Part shown: in pieces, positions 14,975-23,133 of the stretch
Position numbering within the stretch: position 1 is the first letter of the stretch
Layout: each line of letters starts with the position of its first letter
NCBI GenBank assembly: GCA_023436395.1
Contig: JAEZJJ010000043.1
Span: 1 to 27,573 of the forward strand
DNA: 27,573 nucleotides
From: Bacillota bacterium
GTDB lineage: Bacteria > Bacillota > Clostridia > Lachnospirales > Cellulosilyticaceae
Direction of reading: 5' to 3'
The notes under the pieces: generated by a model
What the model saw: the letters and a program-made list of their open reading frames with translations, nothing else
Databases searched by the model: none
What the model was told of the DNA's origin: nothing
Made by a program: the position numbers and the translations under genes

Positions 14975-17146
14975 CTATCTATCGTTACTTACTCCTTTAG
15001 TTTTAGCGCCACTTGATATTTTATACGGCCAAAAAAGGAGATAGGCTAAAATCACTATAAGTATGCCTGCAATTACTGTTCCTAGTCCAAAGCTACCTGT
15101 TCCTATAAGGTGACCTAGTTGATAAATACATAACGCTACAACATATGCTAAACCTGTTTGATAGCCAATTGCAAGCCAAAACCATTTCCTATTATTCATT
15201 TCTCTTTTAATTGCACCAATTGCCGCAAAACAAGGTGCACAGAGTAAATTAAAGACTAAGAAAGAATAAGCTGCCACACTAGATAATTGAACACTTAAGT
15301 TTCCCCAGATTTCTGCACCATCTTCTGCAACTTCTGCAAATCCATAAAGTACCCCTAGTGTTCCTACAACATTTTCTTTTGCTATAAGCCCTGTGATGGC
15401 TGCTACTGACATTTGCCACTCTCCCCAACCAAGTGGTGCAAAAAGTGGTGCAATAACTTTTCCTATACTTGCAAGGAAGCCATCGCTTAAATCTTCTACC
15501 ATTCCAAAATTGCCATTTACGATACCAAAGTTAGAAGCAAACCAAATAAAGATTGTAGACAGTAGGACTACTGTTCCTGCTTTTTTAATAAAAGACCAGC
15601 CACGTTCCCACATACTTCTCAAAACATTCCCTGCTGTTGGCCAGTGATACGCTGGAAGTTCCATAACAAAAGGCGCTACATCTCCAGCAAACATTTTTGT
15701 TTTCTTTAAGATAACACCTGAAATAATAATCGCTAGTATACCTACAAAATAAGCACTAGGAGCTACCCACCATGCTCCATTAAATAAAGCACCAGCAATA
15801 AGTGCAATAATTGGAAGCTTCGCCCCACAAGGTATAAAGGTTGTAGTCATAATCGTCATTTTCCTATCTCTATCGCTTTCAATGGTACGTGATGCCATAA
15901 TACCTGGTACACCACAACCACTTCCTACTAGCATTGGAATAAAAGATTTACCTGATAAACCAAACTTTCTAAAAATCCTATCCATAATAAATGCAACCCT
16001 TGCCATATAGCCACAAGCTTCTAAGAAGGCTAAGAAAATAAATAAGATGAGCATTTGAGGTACAAATCCAAGTACTGCTCCTACACCACCTACAATGCCA
16101 TCTAAAATAAGCCCTTGTAACCAGTCTGCACAACTAATGGCGTTAAGACCACTTTCAATCAGTACTGGAATACCTGGTATCCCTATTCCAAATAAATCCC
16201 ATCCTTCACCAAATACACCATCATTTGCCCAGTCTGTTGCCAGTGTTCCTACTGTTGTTACTGAAACATAGTAAACCGTAAACATAACAAAGGCAAAAAT
16301 AGGTAGTGCTAAAACTCTATTCGTAACAATACGGTCTATGCGATCTGAAGCACTGAGCTGATCTCTCTTATTTTTGATGTAGCATTTATCAATGATGGAT
16401 GTAATATAGAGATATCTTTCATTAGTCATAATACTTTCTGTATCATCATCCATGAGTTCTTCTAATTGTTCAATCTCTTTAGATACATCAGGCACTTTTT
16501 TTAGAAGGCTTGTTATTTTTTCATCACGTTCTAATAATTTAATAGCAAAAAATCTCTTTTGTACCCCTTTAACTTCTTCACCTAATTGACCTTCAATATG
16601 AGAAAGTACATTTTCCACTTCTGGTGTAAATTCGTGGATGTGTCCTGCAGCCTTACTATTTTGTGCTTCTTTGACTGCCAATGCAGCAACTTCACTCATT
16701 CCTTTACCTTTTAGAGCTGATATTTCTATAACTGGGCAACTTAAACTTTTACTCAGTTTATCTATATGTATAATATCACCGTTTTTACTCACAATATCCA
16801 TCATATTAACTGCCATGACAACTGGGATGCCTAGTTCCATAAGCTGGGTAGATAGATATAAGTTTCTCTCTAAGTTTGTGCCATCTACAATATTTAAAAT
16901 GACATCTGGCGTTTCATTAATTAAATAATTTCTAGCCACTACTTCTTCAAGTGTATAGGGTGACAAAGAATAAATACCTGGTAAATCAATAACCTTAGCA
17001 TTATCATATCCTTTTAACTTTCCTTCCTTTTTCTCAACTGTTACACCGGGCCAATTTCCTACAAATTGATTAGAACCCGTTAATGCATTAAACAAAGTTG
17101 TTTTCCCACAGTTTGGATTACCTGCAAGTGCTATTTTAATCGACAT
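14975..17146 (-). CDS. feoB: Ferrous iron transporter FeoB
   Basis: The 723-residue protein carries an N-terminal GTPase and a large membrane channel domain that brings Fe(II) into the cell. GTPase motifs are intact: G1 GNPNCGKT (9-16), G2 Thr36, G3 DLPG (54-57), G4 NMMD (114-117) and G5 SALKG (143-147). A helical spacer follows to about residue 280. The membrane part has the two Gate repeats, the first with FLEACGYMARVAFIMDR and IPMLVGSGCGVPGIMASRTI, the second with LIAKENVVGTLGVLYGF, and the conserved Cys of LLCAPCFAAIGAIKRE. The start at 17146 has GGGAG upstream. It follows two feoA genes and precedes the Cys-rich protein and DUF3793 genes. The length is normal and no defect is seen. Confidence 0.96.
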   Translation of the reverse strand: MSIKIALAGNPNCGKTTLFNALTGSNQFVGNWPGVTVEKKEGKLKGYDNAKVIDLPGIYSLSPYTLEEVVARNYLINETPDVILNIVDGTNLERNLYLSTQLMELGIPVVMAVNMMDIVSKNGDIIHIDKLSKSLSCPVIEISALKGKGMSEVAALAVKEAQNSKAAGHIHEFTPEVENVLSHIEGQLGEEVKGVQKRFFAIKLLERDEKITSLLKKVPDVSKEIEQLEELMDDDTESIMTNERYLYITSIIDKCYIKNKRDQLSASDRIDRIVTNRVLALPIFAFVMFTVYYVSVTTVGTLATDWANDGVFGEGWDLFGIGIPGIPVLIESGLNAISCADWLQGLILDGIVGGVGAVLGFVPQMLILFIFLAFLEACGYMARVAFIMDRIFRKFGLSGKSFIPMLVGSGCGVPGIMASRTIESDRDRKMTIMTTTFIPCGAKLPIIALIAGALFNGAWWVAPSAYFVGILAIIISGVILKKTKMFAGDVAPFVMELPAYHWPTAGNVLRSMWERGWSFIKKAGTVVLLSTIFIWFASNFGIVNGNFGMVEDLSDGFLASIGKVIAPLFAPLGWGEWQMSVAAITGLIAKENVVGTLGVLYGFAEVAEDGAEIWGNLSVQLSSVAAYSFLVFNLLCAPCFAAIGAIKREMNNRKWFWLAIGYQTGLAYVVALCIYQLGHLIGTGSFGLGTVIAGILIVILAYLLFWPYKISSGAKTKGVSNDR

Positions 17147-17173
17147 TTCAGAACTCCCTTCTTCTTACCCTTT

Positions 17174-17395
17174 TTACTCCACTTCTATCATTTCAGCATC
17201 TGCTTTTCTAAGAGATAGCTCGTAGCCTCTTACCGTTACTTCTATTGGATCTCCTAAGGGAGCCACTTTTCTAATGTATACTTCTACACCCTTAGTAATT
17301 CCCATATCCATTAAGCGTCTTTTTATAGCTCCCATTCCATGAAGTTTTACCACTTTAGCTCTTTCACCACATTTAATCTCTTTTAAAGTTCTCAT
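17174..17395 (-). CDS. feoA: FeoA domain protein (second copy, next to feoB)
   Basis: The 73-residue cytoplasmic protein has the SH3-like FeoA fold. LKEIKCGERAKVVKLHG begins the barrel, IKRRLMDMGITKGVEVYIRK is the hallmark R-x-x-D-M-G-x-x-x-G block, and PLGDPIEVTVRGYELSLRK ends it with the G-x-x-L-x-L-R-K motif that typifies a true FeoA. FeoA binds the FeoB GTPase region and is needed for iron uptake, probably as a regulator. GAGGAAGGA precedes the ATG at 17395. The gap to feoB is 27 bases. Confidence 0.93.
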   Translation of the reverse strand: MRTLKEIKCGERAKVVKLHGMGAIKRRLMDMGITKGVEVYIRKVAPLGDPIEVTVRGYELSLRKADAEMIEVE

Positions 17396-17413
17396 AATGC
17401 ATCCTTCCTCAAT

Positions 17414-17623
17414 TTATATTAAGATTTTGCTTGCCATGTCTTTATTAATGGCTACTCGGGATTCTTTGATATTAACGATCATATTGCCATCAAGCTTAGA
17501 AATGACTGTTATTGGAGTGCCTATTACAAACCCTAAGCTTTCAAGGAAGCGTTTTACATCTTCCTTTCCCCCTACTTTTTTAATGAAATTACTCTCTCCA
17601 ATGCTCGCCATAGTTAAAGGCAT
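17414..17623 (-). CDS. feoA: FeoA domain protein (first copy, divergent)
   Basis: The 69-residue protein also has a FeoA-type SH3 fold. Features are GKEDVKRFLESLGFVIGTPI, corresponding to the R-x-L-x-x-L-G-x-x-x-G block, then ISKLDGNMIVNIKESRVAIN with the final strand. It is clearly different from its neighbour: it lacks the L-R-K end motif and reads R-V-A-I-N instead. Two unlike FeoA proteins before FeoB are common in Clostridia and may form a mixed complex on FeoB. The start at 17623 has GAGGGTGATGAG in front. It is the first gene of the operon, 18 bases before the other feoA. Confidence 0.9.
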   Translation of the reverse strand: MPLTMASIGESNFIKKVGGKEDVKRFLESLGFVIGTPITVISKLDGNMIVNIKESRVAINKDMASKILI

Positions 17624-17706
17624 CTCATCACCCTCTTTGATTTTGATAGATATTATACCTTGATATAAATTATATTTTGATAACTATTTTCAATTTCTTT
17701 GAGTTT

Positions 17707-17735
17707 AGTATATTCTAAATGATATTCATTGTCAA
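17707..17735 (-). promoter_or_regulatory. Promoter of the feo operon overlapping a Fur-like box
   Basis: On the - strand TTGACA (17730-17735) and TATACT (17707-17712) are exactly 17 bases apart, 84 bases before the first feoA. Within the spacer and touching the -35 is the palindrome AATGATATTCATT (17718-17730), which differs at one base from AATGATAATCATT, the centre of the Fur consensus. Bound repressor would block the promoter when iron is plentiful. The remainder of the 17624-17952 gap holds only AT-rich sequence and the terminator at 17846-17874. Confidence 0.75.
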
Positions 17736-17845
17736 TATTTAATTAATTTTAATTATAAAAATTTTCCCACCAAGTAATGAATTAAAATACTACGTAAAGT
17801 TTATTATTAGAATATACACTCAATCTCTTAACTGCATAAAAAAAA

Positions 17846-17874
17846 TAGCGTAGGGGTTAAAAACCACTACGCTA
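17846..17874 (-). terminator. Terminator of the ureide/ABC operon
   Basis: TAGCGTAG (17846-17853) pairs with CTACGCTA (17867-17874), and GGTT pairs with AACC inside, with one mismatch. On the - strand eight T follow. It lies 79 bases beyond the hydantoinase stop; a small extra hairpin (17936-17941/17949-17954) overlaps that stop. Confidence 0.85.
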
Positions 17875-17952
17875 AAAAGTGTAACTTATTGGGGTCACAT
17901 CAATATGATTATTAAATTAATTAATAGATGGATTAAAGAGGAAATACGCCTC

Positions 17953-19395
17953 TTATTGATTTTTCAAACTGCACTTTAAAAATTTGCCGGTTTTTCTTTC
18001 GCCCTTGAACTCACCATTCTCCACCAGAATTTCACCTCGTCGGATGGTAACTACTGGCCATCCCTGGGCCACAAAACCTTCATAGATATTGTAATCTAGC
18101 TCAGAAGGATAATGAAGATTATCCCGGGTTAAAGAAACCCTCTTTTCAGGATCAACCACGATAATATCCGCATCACTTCCAACAGCCAGACATCCCTTCT
18201 CAGGGTAACATCCAAAGATCTTAGCTGGATTGGTGCTTCCCACTTCCACCAGTTTATTCAAGGAAATGTCTCCATTGTTCACACCAATCATCAACAGGCC
18301 AAACCTTTCTTCAAGGCCCGGTATACCGTTAACAGGGATGCTGAAGTTCGGAATTTTTTCCTTTGTTTGAGAATCTACCTCCAAATCCTTTTCCTTTATG
18401 GTCCGGGTGAACACTTCATTATCAGAAGTAACCAAGCTGAGTGTTCCATCTTTAATCCCCTCCCACATAGCCTTACGGTCCTCCTCACTACGTAGTGGAG
18501 GGCTCATAAGATAATTAATGCCGTCCTTCCCCTTATTCTTCTCATTTGTCAGTGTCAGATAATGGCCACATGTCTCTGCCTGAACCTTAACACCTCGCTT
18601 CTTTGCCTGGCGAACTAATTCAACAGCCTCCCTAGTAGACAAGTGGTAGAAGAACACCGGAACATCCAGCATTTCGGAGAAAGTAAGAATACGATTCACT
18701 GCCTCTGCCTCGCAGGCATTAGGCTTTGCCTGACTAAAATACTCCCAGTCCGTCTTGCCCTCATCCTGAAGCTTCTTTGTCATAAAGCCCGCAATATCGT
18801 TGCTCTCCGCATGGAAACCGCAAAGAGCACCTTCTTGCTTTGCTAATTCCATAATCTTCAAAATGTCAGCATCCTTAATCATAACACCGGGATAAATAGT
18901 AAACATCTTAAAGGTAGGGATACCACCCTCAACCAGCTTCTTTATGGTCTTTCTAAGGTCTTTAGATTCTTCCCCGGCATTTATAAACTTGGCATGGACG
19001 CTGTAATCCAAGACAGAATCAGCCATCTCTGCTATTCGCTCTTCGACTGCTTTTAGAACAGGCACATCTTTTGTGGTGGTGCTGAAATCCATAAACGTGG
19101 TCACGCCACCAAAGGCACCGCACTTGCTTGCAGTATAAAAATCTAGGATATCAATGGTGTTGCTGAAGGGAGCTAGCACATGCATATGTGGTTCAATCAG
19201 ACCAGGCATTACATATTTTCCCTGTGCGTCCACAACCTTCGTAAGCTTCCCCTTCTCAACATTGTTGTTCACTAAATGGTCAAGAAAGCCAGGCGCGGCA
19301 ACATAAGAAATCTTCTCACCTTCCACGCCAATGTCGGCCTTAAATGTCTCGGATGCCGTAACAACACATCCGCCTCTAATAAGTAAATCCAACAT
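17953..19395 (-). CDS. hyuA: Hydantoinase / dihydropyrimidinase family amidohydrolase
   Basis: The 480-residue enzyme is a cyclic amidohydrolase that opens hydantoin, dihydropyrimidine or related ureide rings using two metal ions. Ligands are in place: HMH at 70-72 within MPGLIEPHMH, the lysine expected to be carbamylated at 163 (FKMFTIYPG), histidines at 195 (FHAESND) and 251 (FYHLSTREA), and Asp325 (TSDNE). The C-terminal end GSDADIIVVDPEKR is typical of the family. E. coli HyuA in the ygeW-ygeY-hyuA-yqeA cluster acts on phenylhydantoin in vitro; its natural substrate is not settled. The ATG at 19395 is preferred over the one at 19404, which almost touches AGAAAGG. It is the last gene of the operon. 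Allantoinase is an alternative. Confidence 0.88.
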   Translation of the reverse strand: MLDLLIRGGCVVTASETFKADIGVEGEKISYVAAPGFLDHLVNNNVEKGKLTKVVDAQGKYVMPGLIEPHMHVLAPFSNTIDILDFYTASKCGAFGGVTTFMDFSTTTKDVPVLKAVEERIAEMADSVLDYSVHAKFINAGEESKDLRKTIKKLVEGGIPTFKMFTIYPGVMIKDADILKIMELAKQEGALCGFHAESNDIAGFMTKKLQDEGKTDWEYFSQAKPNACEAEAVNRILTFSEMLDVPVFFYHLSTREAVELVRQAKKRGVKVQAETCGHYLTLTNEKNKGKDGINYLMSPPLRSEEDRKAMWEGIKDGTLSLVTSDNEVFTRTIKEKDLEVDSQTKEKIPNFSIPVNGIPGLEERFGLLMIGVNNGDISLNKLVEVGSTNPAKIFGCYPEKGCLAVGSDADIIVVDPEKRVSLTRDNLHYPSELDYNIYEGFVAQGWPVVTIRRGEILVENGEFKGERKTGKFLKCSLKNQ

Positions 19396-19427
19396 ATATT
19401 TCATCCTTTCTGAAAAACACGGATTAT

Positions 19428-20354
19428 TTATACATCTTTTGAATCATAAGCTGCCCCCCATGTCTTTGGAACGCGGGAGCGTTTCACCATAATTGTCAGC
19501 GCAAAAATTGTTACAATGTATGGCAGCATCTGTAAGAACTGATAAGGAATTATGGAGTTTCCAGTCTGCATACGGAGCTGGGCAGCGTCTGCCCCACCAA
19601 ATGCCAGACAAACCAGAGAGGTCCGGATAGGATCCCATCCACCAACTACACAAGCCGCCATTACGATAAATCCTCGGCCTGCTACCATATTGCCTGCGGA
19701 GAAATATCCAACCTCTCCCAGTGTAAGCACACAGCCACCCAGAGCAGCAAAGATGCCTGAAAGGATAACAGTCTGATATTTCAGCTTTTTAACGGAGAGA
19801 CCTGCTGTAGCAGTTGCCTTTGGGTTATCACCCACCGCACGTATATTCAGACCCCAACGTGTCTTGTATAGAATGTAACCTGCAAAAAATGGAAGGATCA
19901 GAGCAACCCATGTACTTACAGGCTGTGCAAACAACAGAGGTCCAATAACTGGGATGGTGTGCATGCTCTCAGGAAAAATCACCGGAAATGTTGCTACACG
20001 AGACTGACGTGTTTCAGACATTAGAGAAAACAACGCATCCGTTGCGCCCAATGATATCATATTGATCATAAGTCCTGTAACTACCTGATTTGTACGGCGG
20101 GTAACCGTAAGGAAAGCTACAATTATCCCTAAAACTGCACCGACAACAATAGTAATGAGAACCGCCAATACTAGGCTGTTCAGATAAAATCCTGCCGCAA
20201 TACCGGTGAGTGCTCCAAATAACATTATACCTTCAATCCCCATATTGATTACGCCTGATCGCTCTGCATATACCTCGCCTATGGCAACGATCAACAGGGG
20301 AGCTGCCCACCGCAGAGTGGCCTGCAACCAGTCAATAATAATTCCAATTTCCAT
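19428..20354 (-). CDS. Nucleoside/purine-type ABC transporter permease (second)
   Basis: The 308-residue, roughly nine-helix permease belongs to the BPD_transp_2 family. The opening APLLIVAIGEVYAERSGVIN and NMGIEGIMLFGALTG are the hallmark of the permeases that work with BmpA-type proteins (YufQ/NupC-like). The later block VGDNPKATATAGLSVKKLKY is the cytoplasmic coupling loop, and NMVAGRGFIVMAACVVGGWDP is a conserved pore segment. With the other permease it forms the channel of the importer. The start at 20354 is fixed by AAAGGAGGGG just ahead and comes one base after the stop of the preceding permease gene, so translation is probably coupled. Hydantoinase follows 32 bases downstream. Confidence 0.9.
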   Translation of the reverse strand: MEIGIIIDWLQATLRWAAPLLIVAIGEVYAERSGVINMGIEGIMLFGALTGIAAGFYLNSLVLAVLITIVVGAVLGIIVAFLTVTRRTNQVVTGLMINMISLGATDALFSLMSETRQSRVATFPVIFPESMHTIPVIGPLLFAQPVSTWVALILPFFAGYILYKTRWGLNIRAVGDNPKATATAGLSVKKLKYQTVILSGIFAALGGCVLTLGEVGYFSAGNMVAGRGFIVMAACVVGGWDPIRTSLVCLAFGGADAAQLRMQTGNSIIPYQFLQMLPYIVTIFALTIMVKRSRVPKTWGAAYDSKDV

Positions 20355-20355
20355 T

Positions 20356-21519
20356 TTAGTTCCCCTCCTTTGCAGCAGAAACATCGTTCTCATCTTCTAT
20401 CTCATTTTCTGTCTCGTCTTCTGTCTCATCATCCTTACTTGTATCCACAATCTTCTTAAGACGACGGCCGTCAACAACGCCTACACCAATTACAAAGAGC
20501 ATACACATAGCAATGATAATGGAATTCATGGATGAAATAACACCTGTTTCAATGGACATTGTTGTACCACCAGCTTTCAGTGCGGCGAAGAATAATGCGG
20601 AAAAGATTACACCTAAGGGATTGCCGCCTGCCAGAAGGGCAACAGCAACGCTCTCGTAACCAACGCCAGTAACAAATTCCATATACACACGGCGCTTCAG
20701 ACCCATAACCTCAACTGCGCCTGAAAAACCTCCCAGAACCGCACCTATCATCATGATGAGCATAATCTGCTTTCTCACGTCTGTACCAGCATATCTAGCT
20801 GCATGTGGGTTAGCACCTAGCATCTTTGTCCTGTATCCAAAGGGTGTGTAGTTTAGTATAAAGTAAAAAATAACACACAAAATTATTGCGATAAATGGTC
20901 CCGGATGGAGACTGGAGCCACTCATCAGAATGGGCAGAAGTGCACTGGAAGCGAATTTCTTACTCATTGGGTAAAATGCCCCTACCTCCGCAATCATTGG
21001 AAGGCTGGAAACAACCCAGTTGGTGAGATAAATTGCAATATAACTCATCATAATGGTAGAAGTTACTTCATTTACCCCCTTGTATGCACGCAGATAGCCA
21101 GGAATTAGGCCCCAAGCTGCTGAAAATATCACTGCACAGAGGAAGCAGAGTATGATATGTAGTATAGGGGGTAAATCAAGCCCAGTAATACCAACCATTG
21201 AAGCTCCGATGGCTCCAAGATACATATAACCCTCCATACCGATATTCCAGACACCTGCCTTAATACCGAGAGAAACACCGATACCGCCAAGGAGAAGGGG
21301 TGACGCACGCACAAGAACATTGCTCAGTGCCTGTGCATTACCGAAGGCACCTCTTACCAAAGTACCATAGGCAACAAATGGATTGACCCCTGATATTGCG
21401 ATCAAGACCGCACTGGCTATTAATCCTAGAGCAATACCGAATAATGTACGGCCAAAGGATACTGCCAAATCTCCTACAAAGGGAAGACTTAATATTTTTG
21501 TTTTATTTAGTTTTTTCAT
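20356..21519 (-). CDS. Nucleoside/purine-type ABC transporter permease (first)
   Basis: The 387-residue permease is of the YufP/NupB-like type. It has a cytoplasmic N terminus, a first long helix at about 20-45, NPFVAYGTLVRGAFGNAQAL, and the signature GIKAGVWNIGMEGYMYLGAI. The coupling loop reads LGANPHAARYAGTDVRKQ, and GVGYESVAVALLAGGNPLGV is the conserved end. The last 30 residues form an unusual, strongly acidic tail (repeated D/E with T, N) not needed for the fold. The ATG abuts the TAG stop of the ATPase gene, with GGAGGTGC ahead. The next permease starts one base after its stop. Together these support one tightly coupled importer. Confidence 0.9.
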   Translation of the reverse strand: MKKLNKTKILSLPFVGDLAVSFGRTLFGIALGLIASAVLIAISGVNPFVAYGTLVRGAFGNAQALSNVLVRASPLLLGGIGVSLGIKAGVWNIGMEGYMYLGAIGASMVGITGLDLPPILHIILCFLCAVIFSAAWGLIPGYLRAYKGVNEVTSTIMMSYIAIYLTNWVVSSLPMIAEVGAFYPMSKKFASSALLPILMSGSSLHPGPFIAIILCVIFYFILNYTPFGYRTKMLGANPHAARYAGTDVRKQIMLIMMIGAVLGGFSGAVEVMGLKRRVYMEFVTGVGYESVAVALLAGGNPLGVIFSALFFAALKAGGTTMSIETGVISSMNSIIIAMCMLFVIGVGVVDGRRLKKIVDTSKDDETEDETENEIEDENDVSAAKEGN

Positions 21520-23043
21520 CTACTGCACCTCCGGAATCTGTCCTAACATCATCTGACCGATCACCTTCTGATCTGCTGTCTCACCGTCCAACTCACCCAT
21601 AATCTCACCGTTGTAGAGCACTATAATACGGTCGCTCAAAGCCATTATTTCCTGGAGCTCAGCGGAAATAAAGAGTACAGCTGCTCCGCGGTTACGCTCC
21701 ATCATCAGGATATTAAGCACATTGTCCACTGCTCCTAGATCCAGTCCACGGGTTGGATGTGCAACGAGATCCAGAACTGGCTTAGGATCAAGCTCTCGGG
21801 CAATAACTACCTTCTGCTGATTTCCACCGGAAAGATTACGCACGCGTACATCCTCAGAAGGTGTCTTCACATGATATTTCTGAATCATCTTTCGAGCATG
21901 CTTCTTAATGATGCTGTAATTCAGGATATGCTTTTTCGCAAAAGGTTCGTTATAATAATCCTTAATAATAAGGTTATCTGCAACACTGAAATCCATTACG
22001 AGGCCGGTTTTCTGCCTGTCCTCTGGAATAAAGCCCAGGAAGGATGGATCCGCGATAACGCCAGTAACCGGTTTCCCCTGTATGGTGACGGAACCACTCT
22101 GGAGCTTTCTCAAACCGGCAATACACTCAGCCAGCTCTTTCTGTCCATTTCCGTCAACACCTGCAACGCCAACAATCTCACCTGCGTGGACTGTGAGGTT
22201 AAAATTCTTAAGAGCTGGAATTCCGCGGTCATCAATGGCATTTACATCCTTCATAACCAAAATAGGCTCTTTATTTTCATATACGGGAAATTCCTTTCTC
22301 TCAATTGAAACAGGACGTCCAACCATCATCTGTGCCAAAGTCAGCTGTGTGGCATCCTTTGTATTCACTGTTCCGATATACTTTCCGTCGCGGATAACAG
22401 TAACTCTGTCCGTAATCTGAATGACTTCACGAAGCTTATGGCTGATAAATATAACAGAACGGCCCTTCCCTATAATGTGGCGAATGGCGCAGCAAAGCTG
22501 GTCGCTCTCTGCGGGAGTGAGCACGGCTGTAGGCTCGTCCAGTACCAGGACCTTGCAATCCCTGTACAGTGCTTTTAGAATCTCCACCCACTGCTGCTTG
22601 CCTACAGGCAGTTTCCAAACAATTTCGTCTGGATCTACATAAAGCTCGTACTCCTTGCAGAGTTCTAGGAATTTCTTTTTTGCAGGCTCCAAATCCAAAC
22701 GCTGCTTTTGGGTCGGAATGCCAAGAATTACATTTTCAATAACAGAAAGGGTATCTACCAGCTTAAAATGCTGATGAACCATGCCAACACCGTTGGCGAT
22801 GGCCTCGGAAGGGGATCCAATCTGTACCTCCTTGCCATCCAGTAGGATCTTTCCATTGCTAGGCGGATAAAGGCCGTACAGAACATTCATCAGGGTTGTT
22901 TTCCCTGCACCATTCTCACCTAGTAACCCCAGAACCTCTCCCTTTTTACAGTCAATACTTACATTATCATTTGCAAGAACACCAGGGAACTCTACCGTAA
23001 TGTTCTGCATTTGAAGTGCATACTTATTCTCTTCCATAAGCAA
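21520..23043 (-). CDS. Double-domain ABC ATPase of a nucleoside/purine importer
   Basis: The 507-residue protein has two ABC domains in tandem, as in RbsA/YufO. The first has Walker A GENGAGKTT, a signature of the form LPVGKQQWVEI and Walker B VLVLDEPTAVL. The second has the degenerate P-loop GVDGNGQKEL usual in this family, a good signature LSGGNQQKVVIAREL, and LVAHPTRGLDLGAV where the Walker B region usually reads AAQPTRG. One domain is therefore likely weak in ATP hydrolysis, which is normal for the family. GGAGG lies 7 bases before a TTG at 23043 and 13 before the ATG at 23037, so TTG is the better start. Its stop abuts the first permease gene. Confidence 0.92.
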   Translation of the reverse strand: MLMEENKYALQMQNITVEFPGVLANDNVSIDCKKGEVLGLLGENGAGKTTLMNVLYGLYPPSNGKILLDGKEVQIGSPSEAIANGVGMVHQHFKLVDTLSVIENVILGIPTQKQRLDLEPAKKKFLELCKEYELYVDPDEIVWKLPVGKQQWVEILKALYRDCKVLVLDEPTAVLTPAESDQLCCAIRHIIGKGRSVIFISHKLREVIQITDRVTVIRDGKYIGTVNTKDATQLTLAQMMVGRPVSIERKEFPVYENKEPILVMKDVNAIDDRGIPALKNFNLTVHAGEIVGVAGVDGNGQKELAECIAGLRKLQSGSVTIQGKPVTGVIADPSFLGFIPEDRQKTGLVMDFSVADNLIIKDYYNEPFAKKHILNYSIIKKHARKMIQKYHVKTPSEDVRVRNLSGGNQQKVVIARELDPKPVLDLVAHPTRGLDLGAVDNVLNILMMERNRGAAVLFISAELQEIMALSDRIIVLYNGEIMGELDGETADQKVIGQMMLGQIPEVQ

Positions 23044-23073
23044 TACCCATCCTCCTATGTATTGGATAAGGAA

Positions 23074-23108
23074 ACAAATAGGGGGTCTTCATTCAACTCC
23101 CTATTTGT
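23074..23108 (-). terminator. Intercistronic hairpin after the BmpA-type gene
   Basis: ACAAATAGGG (23074-23083) pairs perfectly with 23099-23108 around a 15-base loop, between the binding-protein stop and the ATPase start. The T run is weak, so partial termination or mRNA protection is more likely than full stop. Confidence 0.55.
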
Positions 23109-23133
23109 AATTCCTAAAATAAAAATTCCAAAC

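Noticed and set aside
21757..22308. 183-codon frame on the + strand
   Set aside because: It lies opposite the double ABC ATPase gene, whose motifs are intact; the antisense translation is low in recognisable structure.
21520..23043. ABC ATPase as a damaged gene because the second P-loop lacks GKT
   Set aside because: A degenerate second P-loop is the usual state in RbsA/YufO-type double ATPases, and the frame is full length.
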